Part shown: piece after piece, positions 1-5,438 of the stretch
Layout of the letters: every line of letters begins with the position of its first letter
Numbering within the stretch: the stretch's first letter is position 1
Assembly: GCA_046590195.1 (NCBI GenBank)
Contig: JBKJTP010000197.1
Location: forward strand, 1-6,736
Reading direction: 5' to 3'
DNA length: 6,736 nucleotides
Source of the DNA: JBKJTP01 sp046590195
GTDB taxonomy: Bacteria; Bacteroidota; Ignavibacteria; Palsa-1295
Position numbers and translations under genes: made by a program
The notes under the pieces: model-generated
The model's database searches: none
Told to the model about the DNA's origin: nothing
What the model saw: only the letters and a program-made list of their open reading frames with translations

Positions 1-12
1 CACGGCTCCTGA

Positions 13-40
13 CAATACTGTTAGCGGTAGTTGGTTTTTT
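13..40 (+). terminator. Weak possible intrinsic terminator at left edge
   Basis: CAATAC (13-18) can pair with GTA-g-TTG (27-33) with one bulged base and an 8-nt loop. One G later a run of six T (35-40) follows. A stop codon TGA at 10-12 lies immediately before the stem, so an upstream gene could end at position 12. The stem is AT-rich and short, so this is only a candidate. Confidence 0.25.
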
Positions 41-375
41 AATACCCAAAGCGCGATAACTGGTCTTACAGCGGATCGACTACGATCCGGATCGTTGCCG
101 ATCCTGGATGCTCTCCACTTTCAATTAACACTCTTGCAGCAGGCTCACATTGTAAGTAATTCTTTTGCCATGCTGCGGCAGCTGTTGCTGCTAACAACTC
201 TTTACATTTCTATGCCAATCGGATGAGGAGCTAATCGCTATCGCAGCCGTTGGCGGGATCATTCGGAGGTTAGGTCAACTAGCGATCCATGGTAGAAGTG
301 TAAATGAGCTGACTGAATTATCGTAATCCAATCTGCGTGCCAAAAGCAATTTTCGATAGGACATTTTCTCCGTAG

Positions 376-395
376 GGCCACTCGGCAGAGTGGCC
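376..395. other. Perfect 8-bp stem-loop
   Basis: GGCCACTC (376-383), loop GGCA, GAGTGGCC (388-395): a perfect GC-rich hairpin. No T-run follows on either strand, so it is not an intrinsic terminator. It lies in the gene-free left region and may be one element of a larger fold. Confidence 0.6.
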
Positions 396-428
396 AAAAG
401 CGGGACGAGAGGTCGCACGGCTACCTAG

Positions 429-534
429 GCGTTTATGCGTGTGACGAAATGCCGTAACTCATCGCACGCATTATATTTGCGTACTCGATAAACGCGTAGC
501 CCGCATCGCGGCCACATTGCGATGTGGGCCTACG
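429..534. other. Nested stem-loop cluster, possible structured RNA
   Basis: Three helices are packed together. GCGTTTAT (429-436) pairs with ATAAACGC (488-495). Inside it TGCGTGTGA (436-444) pairs with TCGCACGCA (462-470) through one G-T pair. Directly adjoining, 495-509 pairs with 519-534 as 15 base pairs (one G-T, one bulged C at 529) around a 9-nt loop. The first and third helices share base 495 and the first two share 436, so they would stack end to end. There is no T-run, so this is not a terminator. The fold is read by eye; function is unknown. Confidence 0.5.
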
Positions 535-664
535 GGGGAGCGGCGCACAGGAATCTGTAACCATTTGGGAAGTCATCGGTCTATACTGCACGACGCAACT
601 TGAACACACGCGTCAACTCTCGGGCTATTATCCTGCATCGTAACACATGCAAAGAAAACCCTAG

Positions 665-727
665 GTGACAGTGTAACAAACGGGTGTGAGCCGATTTGTT
701 CATACTGTCACTGATATTCACTATCAG
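665..727. other. Long imperfect hairpin plus adjoining small hairpin
   Basis: GTGACAGTGT (665-674) pairs with ATACTGTCAC (702-711). AACAAA (675-680) pairs with TTTGTT (695-700), and CGG (681-683) with CCG (691-693). This gives 19 pairs with one G-T, a 7-nt loop, and two single bulges (A694, C701) both on the 3' arm. Immediately adjacent, CTGATA (711-716) pairs with TATCAG (722-727) over a 5-nt loop. The cluster ends about 113 bp before the start codon at 841, so it could be a leader RNA structure, or a folded recombination or protein-binding site. Confidence 0.6.
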
Positions 728-748
728 TTGGGTTTCCGGATCCCCGCT

Positions 749-761
749 GGAAGCAGCTTCC
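749..761. promoter_or_regulatory. Perfect odd palindrome, possible operator
   Basis: GGAAGC-A-GCTTCC is a perfect 6+1+6 palindrome, 79 bp before the start codon at 841. Its form fits a dimeric regulator site. No flanking -35/-10 pair is convincing, so the role is inferred from symmetry and position only. Confidence 0.3.
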
Positions 762-840
762 TCGTTGAAGTATGTAATTGATTTGGTGCTGCAATGGAGT
801 AGTCACCCTGCGCTGCACGTCCCACATCCAACGTACCACT

Positions 841-1431
841 ATGGTCAAGAACATGATCGTAGCGGCGATGCTCGTTATCGCTGCCTCGTCCGATCTGTGC
901 GCGCAATTTATGAAGAAGAACCAGTTCAAAGCTTTCGATTGGAGCAAGACAGAGCTCGGCATGTCCTACGCGATCGTTGGTGGCGATGAATATCTCATGA
1001 TCAATGCCGGATTACCCGCAACAAAGCTGATCACCGTCGGCACCCGTGCATGTCTGCGGCTGAACCGACAACAGGTCAGCAGTTGGTCCAGCAACTATCA
1101 GCGCATTTATTCATCGATGTATTATGGATACGGCAGGTTCGAGACCGGCATCGATGTCGCGCAGGATGTTCGCTTCAATGTAAGCACAACGCTCGGTGTC
1201 GGCATCGCGGATCGCTTCGACGACATCCCTTGCAATTGGGATTACGCCGTGCAGCCGATCATGCTGATCCATCCCGATGTCAGCATCACCGCACAGCTGA
1301 TGCACAACTATCACGTATCCCTCAGCTTCGCAATGATGCACAGCCCAACATTCGAGCATGAGAACATCATCAATCTGCCAAAGCCCATGCTCGGCTTCAA
1401 CATCCGAGTGTATCCGTGGAAAACGTTGTAG
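841..1431 (+). CDS. Small secreted, barrel-like envelope protein
   Basis: I do not recognise this 196-residue protein as a named family. It starts with a Sec-type signal peptide: Lys at position 3, a hydrophobic stretch at residues 6-17, and likely cleavage after Ala21 (LCA|QF). The spacing before Cys20 does not make a lipobox. The mature part has short stretches of alternating polar and hydrophobic residues with many aromatics (residues 93-125, 134-165, 183-193) and ends with aromatic Tyr-Pro-Trp near the C-terminus. This is typical of small outer-membrane beta-barrel proteins of Bacteroidota, but that is inference. I chose the ATG at 841 because the 21 codons before it, from an ATG at 778, would put a non-signal-like sequence ahead of the signal peptide. 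There is no Shine-Dalgarno sequence, as usual in this phylum. The gene stands alone; its transcript probably ends at the terminator 1626-1651. Confidence 0.72.
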   Translation: MVKNMIVAAMLVIAASSDLCAQFMKKNQFKAFDWSKTELGMSYAIVGGDEYLMINAGLPATKLITVGTRACLRLNRQQVSSWSSNYQRIYSSMYYGYGRFETGIDVAQDVRFNVSTTLGVGIADRFDDIPCNWDYAVQPIMLIHPDVSITAQLMHNYHVSLSFAMMHSPTFEHENIINLPKPMLGFNIRVYPWKTL

Positions 1432-1439
1432 AAGTTGAA

Positions 1440-1468
1440 AGTGCTGAGTGCTGAGTGCTGAGTGCTGA
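1440..1468. repeat. Tandem 7-bp array, unit AGTGCTG, four copies
   Basis: Four perfect head-to-tail copies of AGTGCTG (1440-1467) plus one extra base, starting 8 bp after the stop codon of the 841-1431 gene. The unit contains a stop codon in register (TGA), so it cannot be extended within a protein frame. Similar short tandem heptamer repeats are known from filamentous cyanobacteria; here the array lies in a Bacteroidota-like context. Confidence 0.9.
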
Positions 1469-1479
1469 TAAACGCCGTC

Positions 1480-1500
1480 ATTTCGAGCGCAGCGAGAAAT
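1480..1500. repeat. Mini-hairpin repeat, copy 1
   Basis: ATTTC (1480-1484) pairs with GAAAT (1496-1500). Inside is a tandem G·A/A·G mismatch (1485-1486 with 1494-1495), then GC/GC closing a GCA triloop (1489-1491). The core GAGCGCAGCGA recurs with one change at 1574-1584. A CGTCATTTCGAG(...)AGCGAGAAAT type intergenic repeat is widespread in environmental genomes, to my recollection. Confidence 0.65.
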
Positions 1501-1540
1501 CCCCTGCCATCGAGCAGAACGATCATCCAGCCCACGTCCC

Positions 1541-1573
1541 AATTCTTAATTCTTAATTCTACATTCTTAATTT
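1541..1573. repeat. Tandem 7-bp array, unit AATTCTT
   Basis: Units read AATTCTT (1541), AATTCTT (1548), AATTCTA (1555), CATTCTT (1562), then partial AATTT (1569-1573). Period 7 is kept across one or two substitutions per degenerate unit. It lies between the two copies of the mini-hairpin repeat. Confidence 0.85.
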
Positions 1574-1587
1574 GAGCGAAGCGAAAG
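1571..1587. repeat. Mini-hairpin repeat, copy 2 (GCGAAGC core)
   Basis: The core GAGCGAAGCGA (1574-1584) differs from copy 1 at one base. GCGAAGC (1576-1582) is the sequence known to form an exceptionally stable DNA mini-hairpin with a GAA triloop. The tandem G·A mismatch and a short T/A outer stem (1571-1573 with 1585-1587, including one G-T pair) are conserved in layout. CCGTCAT occurs next to both copies (1475-1481 and 1593-1599), which supports a common origin. Confidence 0.55.
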
Positions 1588-1625
1588 TCCTCCCGTCATA
1601 GCGAATCAGTCAACCTAGACAGCAT

Positions 1626-1651
1626 AGTCCCTCACGAGAGGGACTTTTTTT
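1626..1651 (+). terminator. Intrinsic terminator
   Basis: AGTCCCTC (1626-1633), loop ACGA, GAGGGACT (1638-1645): a perfect 8-bp stem leading into seven T (1645-1651). It ends the transcript of the 841-1431 gene after about 195 nt of repeats. It also separates that gene from the protease, which must have its own promoter downstream. Confidence 0.92.
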
Positions 1652-1759
1652 GCTCAAATGTGGACGTTTCTCTTGCCAGCAAGCCATACTCGTTCCGCGA
1701 GAAACCTTTCCTCTCAGACGCCTAGTTCGCGATGGAGTCATTACCTACCTCGTTTCCTG

Positions 1760-4700
1760 ATGTCCCTTTCGATCGTCTCTCGTACCGCTGCGCTCGTTGT
1801 TGCATTCGTCACTCTCTACAGCGCAAGCACTGTGCTCGCTCAGCCGAGCATTGGCCTAATCAAACCTGCTGTAAAACCAACGGAGCTCGCGTCGTCAAAA
1901 GACGCTGCCTTCTTCCAGATCGATCAAACATTCTGGAAAGCCTGGGCGCCTGATCATCGCAGGTCATTCACACTCTCTAACTTTCAGATCGGTGAAGGTA
2001 AGTTCGTGACGCTTGAACTCACTAGCTTCCCCGTTCTCACACGCGATGCTCAGACAGTCGTCCGCACAAAAGATGGAGATGTTCCATTCGAGGTGATGAA
2101 GCACGTGATGATGCGTGGCTCCATCGTGGGTGAACCAGAGTCGCATGTTTACATCGGATCGTTCGGCACGTACTGCGCCGGATATATTGAACGTCTAGAA
2201 GCTGGTCAGATCCGTCGTTATCTCATTTCGCCAACAACCGACGAGATCTATTCGCCGCAAACAATGATCGTTTACGATCACACCGATGCACAGGCGCCGA
2301 AGTTCGAATGCGGCATGGAAGATCTCGACTATCGCGGCGGAAACAATCCTACACAAAAGAGCGGGCAATCGGGCAAAGGCGCTCGCTCGCAGAGCACCAC
2401 GCCGAAGTATCTGACAAATGCGCTCGAACTGACGTATAACTTCTACACATCACGCGGACAAAGCGACGTAAACAAAGCGTATAACTACGCGCTGCTTGTG
2501 ACCGGCGGCGAGTCCGACATCTACATGCGTGACATGAACACGCAGGTCTTCGTACCCTATGCCCGCGTATGGAATGTTGCAGACCCCTATGATGGGGCAG
2601 ACAAAGGCACGCAGCTCAATCAGTTCAGAACCTACTGGAACACGAATCAACGAACCGTCGCTCGCAATGCTGCACATCTCTACTCCGCATCGAACTTCGG
2701 CGGCGTAGCATGGCTTGATGTGCTCTGCGAGTCACTCGTTGATGGCTACGGCTATGCCTGGAGCGGGCTGCTTGGTGGCTACGTCTATCCAAGCGACGGC
2801 TTCTATTGGGATCCGTTCGTCACTTCGCACGAGCTTGGGCATAACGTCGGCTCGGAGCACACGCAAAGCTGCTCGTGGAATCCGGCGATCGACTCATGCG
2901 TCGCAGCAGAGAACGGCAACTGCTACACGAACGGACAGCTTCGCCAGATCACCGGCACGATCATGAGCTATTGCAATACGCGTGCGTTGCAATTCCATCC
3001 GAAGTGCGCAACATTCATGCGCAACAAGATCGAGGCTTCATGCCTGTCGAATGCGAACATCCCTGTCGCCAATGCCGGCAGCGATGTCTCGCTCTGTGTT
3101 GGCGAAACTGCCGTGCTCGGGCAGAACGCTTCAGGCGGTACTGCTCCACTCCGCTACGTCTGGAGGCCTTCGACTGGACTCTCGGACACATCGATCGCGA
3201 GGCCGACCGTATCAACCACAGTCAGCCGACAGTATATCGTGTGCGTGACCGATGATAATGACTTCCGCACATACGACACCGTCAACGTCACCTCCAACCC
3301 ATCTCTCTCGCTCGGGCCATCGCCGGATAAGGCGCTTTGCACCGGCACCAGCGTGAAGATCGGTCAGGCTGCAACTGGCAACGGCTCACCGTTCATGTAT
3401 TCGTGGAGCCCAACGACAGGGCTTAGCGATCCGAACGAGGCAGCACCAATGGCGAATCCGAATTCGACGACAACGTACATTCAGACCGCAACAAATCAGA
3501 ACGGCTGCATCAAACGCGACACCATCATTGTCACTGTGAGCCTGCCACCAATGATCTCGCTGACAACGCCTCCTGGCCTCTGCCCAAACACCGATGTGCA
3601 GATCGGAAGCGATGCCACAAGCGGCACCGCTCCATATAGCTATTCATGGACACCATCGACCGGGCTTTCGGCAACGACCATCGCGCGCCCATTCGCGCAG
3701 CCACCAACCACGACGAAATACTACGTGACCGTGACCGACGCGCTCGGCTGCACGCGCCGAGATTCTGTCACCGTGTCGGTCGGTTCAGCCTTCAAAGTCA
3801 ACGCTGGATCCGATATCGCAACCTGCGTCGGCACAACGCTAACGATCGGCGATAGCGTCGGCGGTGGAACACCGCCTTACGTAGTAAGATGGTCGACAAA
3901 GCAAGGTCTCTCAGATTCAACCATCGTACGTCCGCAACTCACTGCGTCAAAGGACATGACCTACTACGTCTATGCAACTGACGCCAAGGGCTGCTTGACA
4001 CGTGATACTGTGATGGTGATGGTCTCTCAAGGCCTTACCGTTTCCGTCGAGAATGAAGCGATCTCTTGCAAGGGCTCATCTGTGACGATCGGCGCACCCG
4101 CAACCAAAGGCCAACCGCCATACACGTATCTTTGGTCGCCATCGGTCGGGCTCTCCGCTACTCGCGTCTCGATGCCAAAGGCATTTCCAACGAAGACCAC
4201 TACCTACACGGTAACTGTCACCGATGTCTTCGGTTGCACAGCAACCGACACGGTGCGCGTATCGGTCAGCGATGGCGTCAAGTTCTCTCTCGGACCGGAC
4301 AAGAGCATCTGCATGGGCACACCAACGATCTTGTCACCTGCAACCAGCTTCCCTGCCGATGCAACATTTGCCTGGAAGAATCTCTCGACCGGCGCGATCA
4401 CAGCAACAACGAAAGAGCTGAATTTCACGCCGACTTCTGAGGCGAGATACGAACTGCTCGTCAACGATGGCACTTGCAGCGGACGCGACACGATCGAGAT
4501 CAAGCTGCTCCCTGCACCGGTCGCAAGCATCACTGGAGAGCTCGAGTTCTGCGCAAGCGGCTCCACCGATCTCGTCGTGCCACAAGGCTTCACGAACTAT
4601 CGCTGGTCGAATGGCAGCACAACACCAACACTTAATGTCAAAACTGCTGGTGAGTACTGGTGCGTTGTGACGAACGCAAGTGGCTGCACCGACACCGCGC

Positions 4701-5194
4701 GCGTTACAGTCATCGAGCGCCCTGCACCTGAAGCTTCGATCACGATCAACGTGGATACGCTTATCGCGAATACCGCCACGTCCTATCAATGGTACCGCAA
4801 CAACGAAGCTATTGCTGGCGCAACATCACAGACGTACGTAATGAAGCAGTCGGGCAGCTATCATGTTGAAGTGGGCAATGAGTTCGGTTGCGTCGATGCG
4901 TCGGCATCCGTGCAAAAGAATTTCTCTACCATCACAGGCACGCCTCCCGAACGTCTTCGCATCGTACCAAACCCTACACAGGGCTTGGTGATGGTCAAAG
5001 CACTCTTCCCTGAAACGGTCAAACGCGTCTTTGTCACGACAATGATCGGCACCGAGATCGCGATCGACGCCATCCGCGAGATCACATCGACCAATGAGTT
5101 CGAGCTCGATCTCCGCAGCCTCCCTGCTGGCAGCTATCTGCTTCACGTTGTGACAGAATCGAACGAGTACGTCGAGAAAGTGATCAAGCAGTAA
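1760..5194 (+). CDS. Secreted reprolysin-like metalloprotease with Ig-like stalk and T9SS sorting domain
   Basis: An exported zinc endopeptidase of 1144 residues. A signal peptide covers residues 1-27 (STVLA|QPS). A propeptide of about 28-210 includes ECGMED, where Cys184 could be a cysteine switch. The metzincin domain is about 214-428: HELGHNVGSEH has His357, Glu358, His361 and His367, and the Met-turn GTIMSYC has Met402, matching M12B/reprolysin-like enzymes. Residues about 434-1060 are seven or eight Ig/PKD-like repeats. Residues 1065-1144 are a T9SS type A sorting domain (RLRIVPNPTQG, then LPAGSYLLHV), so the protein should cross the outer membrane by T9SS and lose this tail. Substrate is unknown. 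The frame is open from an ATG at 1658, but that ATG is 6 nt from a terminator and would add 34 residues before the signal peptide, so 1760 is preferred. No Shine-Dalgarno is visible. The gene is monocistronic. Confidence 0.93.
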   Translation: MSLSIVSRTAALVVAFVTLYSASTVLAQPSIGLIKPAVKPTELASSKDAAFFQIDQTFWKAWAPDHRRSFTLSNFQIGEGKFVTLELTSFPVLTRDAQTVVRTKDGDVPFEVMKHVMMRGSIVGEPESHVYIGSFGTYCAGYIERLEAGQIRRYLISPTTDEIYSPQTMIVYDHTDAQAPKFECGMEDLDYRGGNNPTQKSGQSGKGARSQSTTPKYLTNALELTYNFYTSRGQSDVNKAYNYALLVTGGESDIYMRDMNTQVFVPYARVWNVADPYDGADKGTQLNQFRTYWNTNQRTVARNAAHLYSASNFGGVAWLDVLCESLVDGYGYAWSGLLGGYVYPSDGFYWDPFVTSHELGHNVGSEHTQSCSWNPAIDSCVAAENGNCYTNGQLRQITGTIMSYCNTRALQFHPKCATFMRNKIEASCLSNANIPVANAGSDVSLCVGETAVLGQNASGGTAPLRYVWRPSTGLSDTSIARPTVSTTVSRQYIVCVTDDNDFRTYDTVNVTSNPSLSLGPSPDKALCTGTSVKIGQAATGNGSPFMYSWSPTTGLSDPNEAAPMANPNSTTTYIQTATNQNGCIKRDTIIVTVSLPPMISLTTPPGLCPNTDVQIGSDATSGTAPYSYSWTPSTGLSATTIARPFAQPPTTTKYYVTVTDALGCTRRDSVTVSVGSAFKVNAGSDIATCVGTTLTIGDSVGGGTPPYVVRWSTKQGLSDSTIVRPQLTASKDMTYYVYATDAKGCLTRDTVMVMVSQGLTVSVENEAISCKGSSVTIGAPATKGQPPYTYLWSPSVGLSATRVSMPKAFPTKTTTYTVTVTDVFGCTATDTVRVSVSDGVKFSLGPDKSICMGTPTILSPATSFPADATFAWKNLSTGAITATTKELNFTPTSEARYELLVNDGTCSGRDTIEIKLLPAPVASITGELEFCASGSTDLVVPQGFTNYRWSNGSTTPTLNVKTAGEYWCVVTNASGCTDTARVTVIERPAPEASITINVDTLIANTATSYQWYRNNEAIAGATSQTYVMKQSGSYHVEVGNEFGCVDASASVQKNFSTITGTPPERLRIVPNPTQGLVMVKALFPETVKRVFVTTMIGTEIAIDAIREITSTNEFELDLRSLPAGSYLLHVVTESNEYVEKVIKQ
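3095..4552 (+). repeat. Internal Ig/PKD-like repeats with 243-bp period
   Basis: The leading Cys codon of successive repeats lies at 3095, 3338, 3581, 3824, 4067, 4310 and 4550. The spacings are 243 bp five times (81 residues each), then 240. The shared pattern is Cys-x-Gly, then Ile-Gly, a Pro-Tyr pair, Trp-Ser-Pro, Gly-Leu-Ser, Thr-Thr-x-Tyr, Val-Thr-Asp and Gly-Cys. Most repeats have a second Cys 55-56 residues after the first, probably a disulfide pair. Further shorter Ig-like units follow up to the sorting domain. Repeats of this kind act as stalks or adhesion modules in T9SS cargo. Confidence 0.88.
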
Positions 5195-5249
5195 GCTCAC
5201 AAGTGTAGCACGTACTTTAGCGTGTGTGCAAATACCTATTGTCACTTCA

Positions 5250-5284
5250 AGCCCGTGATCAGTAGAGTCCCGGGCTGTTTTTTT
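5250..5284 (+). terminator. Intrinsic terminator after the protease gene
   Basis: AGCCCG (5250-5255) pairs with CGGGCT (5271-5276) across a 15-nt loop, followed by G and seven T (5278-5284). It lies 55 bp after the protease stop codon and closes that transcript. Confidence 0.8.
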
Positions 5285-5348
5285 GGAGCTGCTTTGGGTT
5301 GCCGGAATGAATAGGTGCCTTTTTGATGAATTCTGCTGAAATATGATG

Positions 5349-5361
5349 GTCAACTGTTGAC
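5349..5361. promoter_or_regulatory. Perfect palindrome over putative -35 box
   Basis: GTCAAC-T-GTTGAC is a perfect 6+1+6 palindrome. Its right half overlaps TTGACT (5357-5362), the best -35 candidate for the 5439 gene, so a dimer bound here would compete with RNA polymerase. The symmetry is seen directly; the operator role is inferred. Confidence 0.4.
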
Positions 5362-5386
5362 TTTATGTTCTAGATTGATGCATATT
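5357..5386 (+). promoter_or_regulatory. Candidate promoter for the RecA-like gene
   Basis: TTGACT (5357-5362) and CATATT (5381-5386) are separated by 18 bp and resemble a sigma-70 pair, the second matching TATAAT at four of six positions. Transcription would begin near 5393, giving a leader of about 45 nt. The canonical Bacteroidota pair (TTTG and TAnnTTTG) was not found at good spacing. Confidence 0.35.
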
Positions 5387-5438
5387 GGTCATACATATCA
5401 TAGGCACCTAGTCAAATCCCTCAATTTTCGGCAAAAAC

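Larger units (their letters stand above)
1..840. other. Gene-free, stem-loop-rich region
   Basis: No reading frame here looks coding. The longest open stretch at the left edge (frame 2, positions 2 to 226) has rare codons and no recognisable protein. No tRNA or rRNA signature was seen. The stretch does contain several strong inverted repeats, listed separately: 376-395, 429-436 with 488-495, 436-444 with 462-470, 495-534, and 665-727. Such density suggests either a structured non-coding RNA, a long leader of the gene at 841, or degenerate mobile-element remains. Nothing in the primary sequence lets me name a known RNA family. Confidence 0.6.
5312..5410. repeat. 9-bp inverted repeat pair around promoter region
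   Basis: TAGGTGCCT (5312-5320) is the exact reverse complement of AGGCACCTA (5402-5410). Each arm is itself nearly palindromic (TAGG..CCTA). The second arm lies in the leader of the 5439 gene, and the first is upstream of the putative promoter. They could be paired sites for one regulator. Confidence 0.35.

Noticed and set aside
2..226. Open frame at the left edge that could be the end of a gene
   Set aside because: It uses many codons rare in the window's clear genes (ATA, CTA, TTA, CGA), has no recognisable motif, and could be chance in a 225-bp stretch.
665..733. Integron attC site, suggested by one-sided bulges and GTTGGGT at 727-733
   Set aside because: The matching upstream RYYYAAC core box is absent from the other arm of the hairpin, and no integrase or cassette structure is visible.
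1111..1542. 143-residue minus-strand ORF
   Set aside because: It mirrors the 841-1431 gene and runs through the repeat arrays; composition and the signal-peptide gene on the other strand show it is a shadow.
1440..1573. CRISPR array
   Set aside because: Repeats are 7 bp, directly tandem, and without spacers.
1567..1574. Bacteroidota -7 promoter element (TTAATTTG)
   Set aside because: It falls inside the heptamer array and upstream of a strong terminator, so it could not drive the protease gene.
4826..5353. 175-residue minus-strand ORF across the protease 3' end
   Set aside because: It overlaps the T9SS sorting domain and the terminator 5250-5284, so it is a shadow frame.
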